Source: Treponema sp. (lineage in GTDB: Bacteria > Spirochaetota > Spirochaetia > Treponematales > Treponemataceae). From it: a DNA stretch of 39,743 nt. The notes under the pieces are model-generated. The model did not search any database. It saw nothing but the letters and a program-made list of their open reading frames with translations, and was not told where the DNA came from. The position numbers and the translations under genes were made by a program. Positions 16,643-25,712 of the stretch are shown here, in pieces (position 1 is the first letter of the stretch; every line of letters begins with the position of its first letter). The stretch spans positions 1-39,743 of the forward strand of contig JAFYWB010000057.1 of the NCBI GenBank assembly GCA_017549025.1. Reading direction: 5' to 3'.

Positions 16643-17401
16643 CTAAAAGCAGGAGTCTGTGGAATCCACCACCCGACCTCGCTCCATGGTGATGATTCTA
16701 TCTGCCACCAAACGAGCTTCTTCTTGGTCGTGGGTGACAAAGATGCCTGCAAAGCCGAATTCTTCTTGCATACGGCAAATATCTTGGGCAAGGCGGCGGC
16801 GTAGGGGGGCATCTACGGCGGAAAGGGGCTCGTCAAAGAGGATGAGCTTAGGGCGGACAATGAGGGTACGGGCAAGGGATACCCGTTGGGCTTCTCCACC
16901 AGAAAGGGATTCTGGCCGCCGCTGGGCAAAGTCTTTCATGCCAAAGGTTTCTAGCAGAGCCATAGCCTGTTTTCGAGCCTCCTTCTTTCCCACTCCCTGA
17001 CAGCGAAGCCCATAGGCCACGTTGTCATCGGTGCGAAGATGGGGAAAAAGGGAGGGATTCTGAAACACCATGCCAATCTGCCGCCTTCCTGCAGGCAGCG
17101 ACAGCAAATCACGACCTTCAAGTCGCAGCACAGGGTGGAAGGCTTCATCTTCGGCAGGGAAACTTCCAGTAGGGGAAAGACCAGAAGAAGAGCTGCTCCC
17201 ACAAGAGATTGGCTCGCTTTCCAAAAGCCCCGCAATAAGACGCAGCACCGTAGACTTACCACAGCCAGAAGGCCCCAGCAAGGCCACCATTTCTCCTGCC
17301 GCCAACTGCAAGGAAAAATCCACCTGCAAGGAATATTCTGGGGCAGTCCAAGATTTGCGAAGATTTTTCGCCTCAAAATATGGTTCCAGTCTCTCAGTCA
17401 T
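16643..17401 (-). CDS. thiQ: Thiamine ABC transporter ATP-binding protein
   Basis: A protein of 252 residues that powers thiamine or thiamine-phosphate import with ThiP. It has Walker A GPSGCGKST (43-51), the Q-loop region MVFQNPSLFP, signature LSGGEAQRVSLA (from 166), Walker B LILFDEP (186-192) and H-loop His224. A Ser-rich stretch of about 30 residues (62-90) is inserted between Walker A and the Q-loop, unusual for this family. I choose the ATG at 17401, which has GGAGA 6 nt upstream; an in-frame GTG two codons earlier has no room for a ribosome binding site. It overlaps thiP by 8 nt. The thiamine role rests on the riboswitch and operon context. Confidence 0.88.
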   Translation of the reverse strand: MTERLEPYFEAKNLRKSWTAPEYSLQVDFSLQLAAGEMVALLGPSGCGKSTVLRLIAGLLESEPISCGSSSSSGLSPTGSFPAEDEAFHPVLRLEGRDLLSLPAGRRQIGMVFQNPSLFPHLRTDDNVAYGLRCQGVGKKEARKQAMALLETFGMKDFAQRRPESLSGGEAQRVSLARTLIVRPKLILFDEPLSAVDAPLRRRLAQDICRMQEEFGFAGIFVTHDQEEARLVADRIITMERGRVVDSTDSCF

Positions 17402-19172
17402 TTTCACTCTCCATGTTTTTCCTACTGGTAGCCTTCAGCCTTTTTCTGATTGTAAGCTTTAATCCCCTTCCACTAACCAAGAAAATGGGCATGGTTAAGG
17501 CAGCCAGCACCAAGCCACTGCCACAGGCCTCAGCAAAGCGATAGGATCCAGCCAGATTGTAGGTGTACAAGGCCAAGGTTTCAAATCGAGGAATTGCCAG
17601 CACCAGGGGCAAGGTGGTGTCTCCACAGCCCAGGGCAAAGCAAAAACCCAGGGCCGCCAAAATATTTTTCCTGCACAGAGGCAGGTACACCCGAAACACT
17701 CGATCAAGGGGAAAATCAGCCAGCATACGGGCCGCATCGTCCACAGAAGAAGGAATCTTTTCCAATGCTCCCGAAATCTGACGGAAGGCAAAGGGCCAGT
17801 ACAGGGCGGCCTGCAAAAACACCAGCATCCAAGGACTTCCCCTCAATCCCGGCAGCACCTTGACTGAGAGGCTGGTGGCACCAATGGCCAACACCACCGA
17901 GGACACCGCCATGGGAAGCAGGGGCAGCACTCGCCCAAGGAAAAGAAAGCCACCACCCAAAGCCTGCTTCCCCACCCGCCGAACTGACCATTCCCGCAGC
18001 AAAAGGCTATAGAACAAGGCTGATGCCACCGCCAGTAGTGAGGACAGGGATGCCGTCAGCAAGGTATTTTTTAGGGCAAGATAAAAGCTTGGTCGGGAAA
18101 AAAGATTTTGGAAATATTTAAAAGAAAAACTTCCAGCAAAAAGAAAGCTTGACGAAGCAGCAGAGCCACCACTGAAAGCAGAAAGTACCAGCTGCAGGAG
18201 AGGCAAGAGAAAGAACAAAAGCACCAAGGCCAGCAGTAATCCCAGAAAAAGTCCTTCCAGCCAGCTAGCAACCTTCTTTCTGCCAAGGCCAGCACTGTCC
18301 CAGGCAAGCCCCTTGTTCTCATGACCAGGGCTCTCCACCACGCTATAGAGAGCCACCACCGCCAAGGCCAGCACCGTCTCCACTAGGGCCAAGGCAGCCA
18401 CCTGGGGAAAGTTTAAGCTGGAGCGAGCCGCCTGATAAATCTCCACCTCCAGCACACTGGTTCCCACCCCGCCAAAGACAAGCACGATGACAAAGCTAAA
18501 AAAACAGTACAGGAACACCACCATGGCAGAGGTGGCAATGGCAGGTAGCAGCTGCACCAGCGTAATGGTTCTAAACACCCGCCAAGGACTTGCCCCCAGC
18601 AACAGGGCCGCATCATGCTGGTTACGAGGAAGCTGACTCCACGCATCAGCACAGGTTTTCATCACCAAGGGAAAGTTGTAAAAGCCCTGAGCTAGAACAA
18701 TCCCCACCCAGGAATACAAAAACTCCACGGTAGGAAGGGCCCCACCCCCTAGCTTCATCACCAACCGATTCACCACACCCTGCATTCCCCAGAACATGAC
18801 ATAGCCCAAGGCCACCAGCAAGGGAGGCAGACACAGGGGAATGGCAGAAAGGGAAAGAAGAAATCTCCTTCCGGGAAAGGTTCTGGTGGCGGCAAAGAAT
18901 GACAGGGGAATTCCCACTGCAAGGGACAGGAGGGTGGAAAGGAGGGCCAAGGTCAAGGTACGACCAGCCACCTTCACCACCCAAGGAGACAGGATGAGGG
19001 ATAAAACTGAATCAGTAGCCCCATCACCGGGCAGAAGGGAAAAAAGCCAAGCCAGCACAAAAAGTGCCGCCACCAGCAGGAACAACATTCCCCCGCCAGC
19101 TGTAGCCAGAGCTTGCAATCCCCGAGAACAATTCCGCCTCAAAGAGCTTTTTTTCAATTCACTATCCTTCAT
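17394..19172 (-). CDS. thiP: Thiamine ABC transporter permease (fused double permease)
   Basis: A protein of 592 residues with two homologous binding-protein-dependent transport halves, each with about six membrane helices, as is usual for ThiP/FbpB-type permeases. EAA-like loops lie in both halves (for example DAALLLGASPWRVFRTI in the first and DAARMLADFPLDRVFRVYLP in the second), where the ATPase docks. I choose the second ATG (MKDSELKK), which places AGAGGA 9 nt upstream. It follows thiB after a 12-bp repeat tract and overlaps thiQ by 8 nt. Family members also move iron or other small ligands; the TPP riboswitch in front of the operon argues for thiamine. Confidence 0.88.
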   Translation of the reverse strand: MKDSELKKSSLRRNCSRGLQALATAGGGMLFLLVAALFVLAWLFSLLPGDGATDSVLSLILSPWVVKVAGRTLTLALLSTLLSLAVGIPLSFFAATRTFPGRRFLLSLSAIPLCLPPLLVALGYVMFWGMQGVVNRLVMKLGGGALPTVEFLYSWVGIVLAQGFYNFPLVMKTCADAWSQLPRNQHDAALLLGASPWRVFRTITLVQLLPAIATSAMVVFLYCFFSFVIVLVFGGVGTSVLEVEIYQAARSSLNFPQVAALALVETVLALAVVALYSVVESPGHENKGLAWDSAGLGRKKVASWLEGLFLGLLLALVLLFFLLPLLQLVLSAFSGGSAASSSFLFAGSFSFKYFQNLFSRPSFYLALKNTLLTASLSSLLAVASALFYSLLLREWSVRRVGKQALGGGFLFLGRVLPLLPMAVSSVVLAIGATSLSVKVLPGLRGSPWMLVFLQAALYWPFAFRQISGALEKIPSSVDDAARMLADFPLDRVFRVYLPLCRKNILAALGFCFALGCGDTTLPLVLAIPRFETLALYTYNLAGSYRFAEACGSGLVLAALTMPIFLVSGRGLKLTIRKRLKATSRKNMESEND

Positions 19173-19205
19173 CCTGCACATTCCTCTTGCAATTCCTGTT
19201 CATGG

Positions 19206-19301
19206 ACTGAATCAGTCACTGAAGCAGTCACTGAATCAGTCACTGAATCAGTCTCTGAAGCAGTCACTGAATCAGTCTCTGAGCCAGTCCTTGACTCAGG
19301 T
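19206..19301. repeat. Eight tandem 12-bp units, mostly palindromic, between thiB and thiP
   Basis: The unit ACTGAATCAGTC is repeated eight times (the last one degenerate). ACTGA-A-TCAGT is itself a palindrome, so the transcript can fold into many alternative hairpins. The tract fills most of the thiB-thiP gap and may set the ratio of binding protein to permease. Confidence 0.9.
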
Positions 19302-19324
19302 TCTGATTACGTCCTGCTGAAAAA

Positions 19325-20341
19325 CTACTGAGCCAGCAAGGCCATCACTTTTTCAACAGCCCTACTGAGGGTTTCGTTATCAACAGTCAAGGATTTTTCA
19401 GCTTGAGGAGCAGCTGCATAGGAAGTAGGAAGCTCCACCGTAGGATTCACGGGATACATCCACTGGGTCAAGGGCAGCACTTCTTGGGCCTGCTGTGAAA
19501 TCAAAAAGTCCAAGAACAAGCGGCCACCTTCAGCATTGGGAGCATTCTTTACCAAGGCAGCTCCTTCAATCTGCAGGGGATGACCTTCTGGGAAAATCAA
19601 TGCGGTAAACTGGTCTCCCTCATCATATTCCACATGATAGGCAGGACTTGTGGTGTAGCTAATAACCAAGGGAGCCTCCCCAGAGGTAAAAAAGCCGTAG
19701 CCTGTACTCCAGGAAGGAGCCATAGTCAGGATATTAGGCTTGAGAGCTTGCCAATAGTCAAGGTAATTCTCCCCAAAGACGGCCACTGTCCAGGCCACAA
19801 AGCCAAGACCGGGAGTGCTGGTGCGGGGATCCATCAGGATAATCTTCTTTTTGTATACCTCTTTGGTAAGGTCCTCCAAGCTCTGGGGAGCTGGAACAGA
19901 AGCGTTTTTATTGTAGATGAGAGAAAAATAGCTCCAGTCATAGGGAGTCAAAAGCCAGTCATCGGTAAGCTGCAGCTCCTTTGGAACTATGGTGTCAGCC
20001 TGGTGGGGCTGGTAGGCTTCTAGCACCTGGGAACTTCGGGCTAGGTGAATCTGATTATTGTCCACCCCTAAAATCACGTCAGCTTGGGGAGCAGCTGCCT
20101 CCAAAACAGCACGGGAGAGAATCTGTGCTCCGTCCCCCACCACAATCATCCTGCACTTAAGCCCTGTTTGGGCCTCAAAGGCAGCAGCCAGCTGTGGCCC
20201 CGGCCCCCATTCCCCCGCAAAGGAGTCATAGGTGTACACCACCACCTCATTGGCTCGATCAATCTTGTCCTGACTTCCAAAAGCTGAAAGAGAACAAACA
20301 ATACATGTAAATAGGAAAAACGTAAAAAGATGGGTCTTCAT
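19325..20341 (-). CDS. thiB: Thiamine ABC transporter substrate-binding protein
   Basis: A protein of 338 residues. It starts with a signal peptide (hydrophobic residues 5-20, two Cys at its end, so either secreted or a lipoprotein), then the type 2 periplasmic binding fold: VVVYTYDSFAGEWGPGPQL, the ADVILGVDNNQ segment, LTPYDWSYFSLIYN, and DPRTSTPGLGFVAWTV. These match ThiB/TbpA proteins that bind thiamine, TMP and TPP. The start at 20341 is set by GGAGGAAGT directly upstream, which belongs to the TPP riboswitch. An open frame 17 codons longer simply translates the riboswitch. A large gap with tandem repeats separates it from thiP. Confidence 0.9.
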   Translation of the reverse strand: MKTHLFTFFLFTCIVCSLSAFGSQDKIDRANEVVVYTYDSFAGEWGPGPQLAAAFEAQTGLKCRMIVVGDGAQILSRAVLEAAAPQADVILGVDNNQIHLARSSQVLEAYQPHQADTIVPKELQLTDDWLLTPYDWSYFSLIYNKNASVPAPQSLEDLTKEVYKKKIILMDPRTSTPGLGFVAWTVAVFGENYLDYWQALKPNILTMAPSWSTGYGFFTSGEAPLVISYTTSPAYHVEYDEGDQFTALIFPEGHPLQIEGAALVKNAPNAEGGRLFLDFLISQQAQEVLPLTQWMYPVNPTVELPTSYAAAPQAEKSLTVDNETLSRAVEKVMALLAQ

Positions 20342-20457
20342 ACTTCCTCCGCCGGCATTATCCGGATCAGGTTGGGACAGCCCTACGGCCATCCTGCGGG
20401 TATATTCTCAGAGAGAGGACAGTTTGCCATGACAGTCTGTCACCCTCACACCCCGGT
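20342..20457 (-). promoter_or_regulatory. TPP riboswitch (THI element)
   Basis: On the minus strand the conserved blocks are in order: GGGG near the 5' end, CTGAGA followed by TACCCGC, then ACCTGATCCGGATAATGCC and GGCGGAGGAAGT at the 3' end. The last block contains the Shine-Dalgarno of thiB, so TPP binding should hide it and stop translation. It is at the right place in front of a thiamine uptake operon. Confidence 0.95.
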
Positions 20458-20466
20458 GATGACTTG

Positions 20467-20495
20467 AGTATAGTGGATTTATCTAGGAATGGCAA
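20467..20495 (-). promoter_or_regulatory. Sigma-70 promoter of the thiBPQ operon
   Basis: TTGCCA (20490-20495), exactly 17 nt, TATACT (20467-20472) on the minus strand, about 10 nt upstream of the riboswitch. No terminator is visible between the res stop codon and this promoter, so some read-through from res is possible. Confidence 0.85.
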
Positions 20496-20526
20496 GGTGA
20501 GGAGGAAGTCTCTCATTCATCTTATA

Positions 20527-23500
20527 TCATGCTTTAATCCCTATTTTATTTTTTAAATCATCGAAAGAAGCAACATGGTCATAGTGAACTTCCTTTGATG
20601 AAACCACATTGAACAATTTTTTTGCACATTCAATTTTATTTGATTCTATCTTTCTCAATTGCAAATCTTCTAAACGCCCCTTTGTTTCAGCAATAAAGAA
20701 AATATGTTTTACCCTATCTTTATCAAAGGCAATAGCCCAATCTGGTGCATAATTTCCTACAGGTGTTGGTATTTGGAATGAACGTGGAAGCCTTGCATAG
20801 ACCACAACTTCTGTTGCACCATCCAGCTGTTCAACAAATTTCCATTCAGTATCGCTATCTACAAAAACTAAATCTTGAATACACTTTGATGCAGGAAATG
20901 CATTTTTATCAGCTAAATTACCAGCTGTAAAAATACTTGAATCATACGTATCTGATAATTCATGATACTCAATATGCTCAACTATTTTTGTAGATTTTTG
21001 CGCATTGATAATATTGATTACATCTCGAATAAATTTTTCTGGATTAAATCCAAATTGCTCCATCTCTTTTATTGTAAGTTGACTCAGAATTGTGGCCACC
21101 GTTCTTCTTGTAAGCTTACAACCTTTTGCAATATCACCTACAAGATCATATTTTACTGTACTAGATGTTGCTTTGCGAACTGTCTTTGATTCGCTTTTTG
21201 TTTCACCAAAGGAAGACCCAGCTTTTAATTCAGCTTCATCCATTTTATCTTTTTGTTTTCCCACTTCCAGGGTATAGCGCATAGGAGCAACATGGAGTTC
21301 CTTTTTAATTGCAGCTACAGCATTGTTTATCAACTCTTCGCTATTGAACTGGCACGTATATGAGTACTTATGATTAATTTTATGCCACAATTCTTGGAAA
21401 ATCTCTTTATCAAAGTTTCTGTTTAATGGATTTCCATTTTCCCATTTTGGATGCTGTGCATTATCAATCATTCCAGAAAGCATAGAAGGATTATAAACTG
21501 CTTGAATGTGTTTGTGGATTTGTTCAAACATTTCTAAACGAGCTTGGGGATTTGTTTTTATTTCATCAGGTAAAGTATATTCAATACTGTCAGGAATTCT
21601 TTGCAAACAACCTTTTTCTACCGACTCTTTATATATTTGTGTCGGTTGGTCATTTTCATCGATATAGTCGTTCTTTAACAAATACTGATAAATGATTTTT
21701 GCTTGTTTTGCATCAAGTTCTATCTTGTAGCCACAAACAGTAATTGTCTTACCTACAAAATAATCAATATCAGCAAGTTTTGGTCGTGTATCAGAAAGCT
21801 CTGCTGCAATATCCTTTTGCAAACCATCTACAAAATCTTTATAACTTTCACTGGCAATAACAGTGAGGATATTGATTTCATGGACACTCTCTCCAAGGCG
21901 TTCCTTATCTTGCCGGGTTCCTTCATCATTTACACAAAGCCTCATACCTCGTCCCACTTCCTGGCGACGAGAAACAGAGTTATCGGAATGCTTTAAAGTA
22001 CAAATCTGGAATACATTAGGATTGTCCCATCCTTCTCGTAATGCGGAGTGAGAAAAAATAAACCGTATTGGCATATTAAAATCTAAGAGTAACTCCTTTC
22101 GTTTAAGAATCAAATCATATGTTGAAACATCCTCTTCTGACTCTCCATTGGAATTTGTTAATCTACCCTTTTTATCCCGACTAAAATAGCCTTCATGACA
22201 GGAACTAATTTCTTTTGCTGTTGGAAGCAAACACTTTTGATAATAACTATCAGGAGAAATATGAAGAAACTCATTCATGACATTGAGATACTCTTGTTCA
22301 AACATTTGACCATATTCACCAAGTATTTCAGTACCATCTTCTTCTGTAGCACGATATTTTACAACTTCATCGATAAAGAAAAGAGAAAGAACTTTAATTT
22401 TCAAGCCTTGCTCAAAAAATTCCCTTTCCTTTTCAAAATGGCTACGAATGGTTTCTCTAATTTGAACTCGACGAATGTCCTTTTCTGCAACATTTCCCGT
22501 TACTTGTCCCATAAACAACATGGTTGGATCTGCATTGGAACTTACAGACACATTAAATCGAACTGCATTTATTTCTGGCAATACCTCAGCAATGTAAATT
22601 CCCTTGTATTCTTCTAATCCCTTTGATGCTTCATCAAGTTTATCTCCGGTTGAAAGTTTTACAGGAAGTCTCTTAATTCCATTTGCCTGCTTTACATCAA
22701 TTTCAAGTTTAACCATTGGTGCTTGTTTTGGAGAAAGAATAATACTTTCTGCATAAATATAGGTTTGAGTTCCTGCAATATTATCTAGTCTAAATCCTTT
22801 TACCTTAATTTTTTTAACGAGCTTTTGATTATATGCATCAAGAGCATCAAGGCGATACACAAGATTATGCTGGACCTTGTGTGTAGCTGAATAATTTATT
22901 GTAAACAAAGGATTAAACTGCTTTAATGCATTTTGTGTTGCAACACCTCCCATTTTTTGAGGTTCATCCAAAATGAGAATAGGTCGGTTTGCAGCAATAA
23001 CATCAATAGGGCGACGACTGGCAAATTCATCGCGCTTAGTATAAATAATACGTGCAGCCTCATTTCCCTTTCTGCCTGCTACATTTTTATCCTTGTTTAA
23101 TGAGGTATTAAATGACTGCATATTAATTATCATGACATTGATATCAGCACTGCTGGAATACTGTTCTAGCATATTCAATCTTTTGCTATTGTAGATAAAG
23201 TAACGGAGTTTTTTTCCATACCGTTCCATAAAATGATCTTGGGTATATTCGAGACTTTTAAAAACTCCTTCACGAATTGGAATGGAAGGTACAACTATAA
23301 TGAACTTACTCCACCCATAAGCTTTGTTCAGTTCATACATCGTATTAGTATACACATAGGTTTTTCCAGTTCCAGTTTCCATTTCAATATCAAAACTTGG
23401 ATGGTTTGCTGTTCGTTCAATTTTTTCAGAACGGATTATAAAATTCCTGTCCTGAATTTTATGGATATTATCTAAAAGTTCTTTATCACTCAAAATCAAA

Positions 23501-23721
23501 TCTGCATTACGATATCCCGTATCTGATTCTTCCAGTTGTTCGTCTTCTGTCTTTTGTTTTTCAAACAATTCTGTTTGGACGTCTTGTTTTACCAATTTGG
23601 GCATTAAACCTTTATCACGCAAATATTGTACTCCGTTTGCAGGTAACTGTCCCTCAAAGCAATCTACAAGTGAACCTACGGCTTCTGTCTGATATTGTTG
23701 TATCTTAAAAGTAAACTTCAT
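20527..23721 (-). CDS. res: Type III restriction endonuclease subunit Res
   Basis: A protein of 1064 residues with an SF2 helicase core and a C-terminal nuclease. Walker A METGTGKT is at 114-121, the DEAD-like motif is LDEPQKMGG (DEPQ 252-255), and motifs V/VI are in SALREGWDNPN and RRQEVGRGMRL. The C-terminal PD-(D/E)XK site is PDWAI (993-997) with AETKG (Glu1012, Lys1014). With Mod it cuts DNA after ATP-driven signalling between two unmodified head-to-head sites. The ATG overlaps the last stop codon of the mod frame by one base (TAATG), which suggests that its translation depends on ribosomes finishing full-length mod. Confidence 0.93.
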   Translation of the reverse strand: MKFTFKIQQYQTEAVGSLVDCFEGQLPANGVQYLRDKGLMPKLVKQDVQTELFEKQKTEDEQLEESDTGYRNADLILSDKELLDNIHKIQDRNFIIRSEKIERTANHPSFDIEMETGTGKTYVYTNTMYELNKAYGWSKFIIVVPSIPIREGVFKSLEYTQDHFMERYGKKLRYFIYNSKRLNMLEQYSSSADINVMIINMQSFNTSLNKDKNVAGRKGNEAARIIYTKRDEFASRRPIDVIAANRPILILDEPQKMGGVATQNALKQFNPLFTINYSATHKVQHNLVYRLDALDAYNQKLVKKIKVKGFRLDNIAGTQTYIYAESIILSPKQAPMVKLEIDVKQANGIKRLPVKLSTGDKLDEASKGLEEYKGIYIAEVLPEINAVRFNVSVSSNADPTMLFMGQVTGNVAEKDIRRVQIRETIRSHFEKEREFFEQGLKIKVLSLFFIDEVVKYRATEEDGTEILGEYGQMFEQEYLNVMNEFLHISPDSYYQKCLLPTAKEISSCHEGYFSRDKKGRLTNSNGESEEDVSTYDLILKRKELLLDFNMPIRFIFSHSALREGWDNPNVFQICTLKHSDNSVSRRQEVGRGMRLCVNDEGTRQDKERLGESVHEINILTVIASESYKDFVDGLQKDIAAELSDTRPKLADIDYFVGKTITVCGYKIELDAKQAKIIYQYLLKNDYIDENDQPTQIYKESVEKGCLQRIPDSIEYTLPDEIKTNPQARLEMFEQIHKHIQAVYNPSMLSGMIDNAQHPKWENGNPLNRNFDKEIFQELWHKINHKYSYTCQFNSEELINNAVAAIKKELHVAPMRYTLEVGKQKDKMDEAELKAGSSFGETKSESKTVRKATSSTVKYDLVGDIAKGCKLTRRTVATILSQLTIKEMEQFGFNPEKFIRDVINIINAQKSTKIVEHIEYHELSDTYDSSIFTAGNLADKNAFPASKCIQDLVFVDSDTEWKFVEQLDGATEVVVYARLPRSFQIPTPVGNYAPDWAIAFDKDRVKHIFFIAETKGRLEDLQLRKIESNKIECAKKLFNVVSSKEVHYDHVASFDDLKNKIGIKA

Positions 23722-24257
23722 TATAGAACTTTCCTTACTGTATCTGAAGAATATGTTGTAAATATCTGCTCAAAGTTTGTGGCGACACTGTCGCTGGCAA
23801 AGCCACTGTCTCGCATTACAAAATAATAAGGTTTTACTTTTGCAATCTGAGTGATTGTTTCTTCTGTAATATCTTGTTCAAAACAGGCTACAAGATAATT
23901 GTCGTTTACAAAATAAACTGTTTTTTCATTAACTTTTTTTGTTTCGATTTTGCTTGAAAGTTGTACGCCTAAATCAAGCATTACTTGGAACAGTAAATCT
24001 TCTGCGGTTCGGTCTGGTTTTACGTTGTCTTGAAACAAGTCTTGTTTGTGTACATTTTCGGGAGAATAATACACATCTTGCATATTTGATGAATCGATTT
24101 TTAATACCCTAAAGCCTATATCTAGGCTACTAGGCACAGTGCCCGTACCCCCCCCTGGTATCTTTAACCAAAAGCTGATTTCCTGCACGACGAATGCGTT
24201 CCTTACCAATTTCACAGATGTTTTTATAACCAGCTTTGTGTGCTTCTGATTTTTCAT
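23721..24257 (-). pseudogene. mod: Frame-shifted 3' part of mod (C-terminal domain of the type III methyltransferase)
   Basis: This frame continues the mod gene after the G8 tract. From about 24155 it encodes 141 residues that fit the C-terminus of type III Mod proteins, including SLDIGFRVLKIDSSNMQDVYY, a typical junction sequence. The frame is open up to 24257, but that earlier part overlaps the first mod frame and reads unlike a real protein. In the present sequence no start with a ribosome binding site serves it, so this domain is probably not made unless the tract changes length. A tract of 7 or 10 G joins it to the 5' part, giving about 654 residues. Sequencing error in the tract is the alternative reading. 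Confidence 0.85.
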
Positions 24258-25686
24258 CCGTTATCTCTGGAAGCTGCACCATGATGAACTTGCGGTTGCC
24301 GCCATCTTCTGCATTGAGTTGCATAACGGCATGGGCGGTTGTGGCGGAGCCGGAGAAGAAGTCGAGAATGATGGAATCTTTATCCGCTATAATTGTTAAA
24401 AGACGTGAAACAATATAAGTAGGTTTAGGAAAATCGAATAATTCTGAATTACCAAATAATGCCTTAATTTCATTCTTCGCATTTTGATAATTTGTTTCTT
24501 TTTCAATCCACATAGTTTTTAACTTTGTAGTTTTTTCTACTCCATCAGGATTATCCTTATAATCTTTTCTAAAAATATCCCAAGCACCTTCATCTCCAGA
24601 ACGATTTATTGGTTTTCCTATAAGTCTATCTTTTTCTTCTGAAAACTTTTCCTTTCCCCAAGTCCAACGGCTTAACTCCCCAGTAGGTCTTTGGGGAATA
24701 ACTTCTATACAATATTCTGTATCTTTATTTAAAGAACATTTTCCATTTTGGGGATTAACATAGATTGGATAAAACATATTTGGTCGGTCCTCCTTTCTCC
24801 ATGCACCACCTCGCTTTCGCAATCCCAATAAGCGATAAAGTTTTCCATCTTCATCCTTTTCCGAAAATTCACTGAGACTTTCTTCTGATTTTTTTATACC
24901 ACCAATATTTAGTTCACCACTACTCTTTGCATATACTAAAATAGATTCATGAACATAAGATAAGTTTTTACTATTCTGTGAACCTCGTGGATTACTTAAT
25001 AATGTCATTCTGCCTATAAAATTACTTTCACCGTATATTTCATTACAAATCTTAGATAAATTTTCTATTTCATTATCATCAATACTGATAAAAATAACTC
25101 CATCATCACTCAACAAATCTCTTGCTAGTTTCAATCGTGGGTACATCATATTAAGCCAATCTGTATGGAATCTTCCGTTGCTTTCGGTGTTGGCTACAAG
25201 GCGGTTACCTTCTTCGTCAGTCTGTCCGCTGTTTGCAATGTAATCTGACGCATCCTGTGCAAAATCATCTTCATATACAAAGTCGTTTCCCGTGTTGTAC
25301 GGTGGGTCGATGTAAATCATTTTAATTTTACCAAGATAGGTTTCTTGCAAAAGTTTCAAAACTTCTAAGTTGTCGCCTTCTATGTACAGGTTTTCTGTGG
25401 TGTCAAAGTTTACGCTTTCTTCTCTACAGGGACGAAGGGTTTTGTTGATTGGGGCATTTGCTGTAAGAATTGCCTGCTTTTTGTCCGGCCAAGTGAATTG
25501 GTAGCGTTCTTCTCTGCCTTCAACTACTTTGCAATTAATTTCTTGCATGAGAATATCTTTATCTATTGCACGTACTACATTTCCATTTTCATCAGTGCTT
25601 TCTGTCACTGCATTTGGAAAAAGAGCTGCCAATTTTTCATAGTTTTCATTTGCCAAGTTTTTTGTTTGCATTTTGAGTTTATCCAT
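24130..25686 (-). CDS. mod: Type III DNA-adenine methyltransferase Mod, phase-OFF truncated form
   Basis: The frame gives 518 residues. It is a beta-class N6-adenine methyltransferase: motif IV DPPYNTGNDF (127-136) comes before motif I LDFFSGSATTAHAVM (FSG near 444-446), with the target recognition region in between (about 215-390). After RRAGNQLLVKDTRGG the frame runs into eight G and ends eight codons later at a stop. The missing ~141 residues lie in another frame just downstream. The short form keeps both catalytic motifs but lacks the C-terminal region. The start is well supported by AAGGAG. It follows fic after a 105-nt gap with two palindromes and is coupled to res when full length. Confidence 0.92.
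   Translation of the reverse strand: MDKLKMQTKNLANENYEKLAALFPNAVTESTDENGNVVRAIDKDILMQEINCKVVEGREERYQFTWPDKKQAILTANAPINKTLRPCREESVNFDTTENLYIEGDNLEVLKLLQETYLGKIKMIYIDPPYNTGNDFVYEDDFAQDASDYIANSGQTDEEGNRLVANTESNGRFHTDWLNMMYPRLKLARDLLSDDGVIFISIDDNEIENLSKICNEIYGESNFIGRMTLLSNPRGSQNSKNLSYVHESILVYAKSSGELNIGGIKKSEESLSEFSEKDEDGKLYRLLGLRKRGGAWRKEDRPNMFYPIYVNPQNGKCSLNKDTEYCIEVIPQRPTGELSRWTWGKEKFSEEKDRLIGKPINRSGDEGAWDIFRKDYKDNPDGVEKTTKLKTMWIEKETNYQNAKNEIKALFGNSELFDFPKPTYIVSRLLTIIADKDSIILDFFSGSATTAHAVMQLNAEDGGNRKFIMVQLPEITDEKSEAHKAGYKNICEIGKERIRRAGNQLLVKDTRGGYGHCA
24148..24155 (-). repeat. G8 homopolymer inside mod, candidate phase-variation switch
   Basis: Eight consecutive G on the coding strand (C on the plus strand). 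The upstream mod frame uses two of them in an AGG codon and six as GGG GGG; the downstream frame is reached with 7 or 10 G. Slippage of one base in replication would switch the full-length protein on or off. Confidence 0.85.
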
Positions 25687-25712
25687 TAGTTACTCCTTTT
25701 CTTGTGTAATGG

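Noticed and set aside
20342-20392. ThiB start 17 codons earlier
   Set aside because: That part is the conserved 3' half of the TPP riboswitch, and the later ATG has the ribosome binding site and the signal peptide.
24148-24155. Plain sequencing error or dead gene as the cause of the mod break
   Set aside because: Not excluded, but the break is exactly in a homopolymer, both halves are otherwise intact, and res is intact, so a phase switch is more likely.
23721-24257. Independent small gene downstream of mod
   Set aside because: Its conserved part begins just at the G8 tract and matches the C-terminus of Mod; the part before it is an out-of-frame reading of mod. It is better explained as the second half of one gene.
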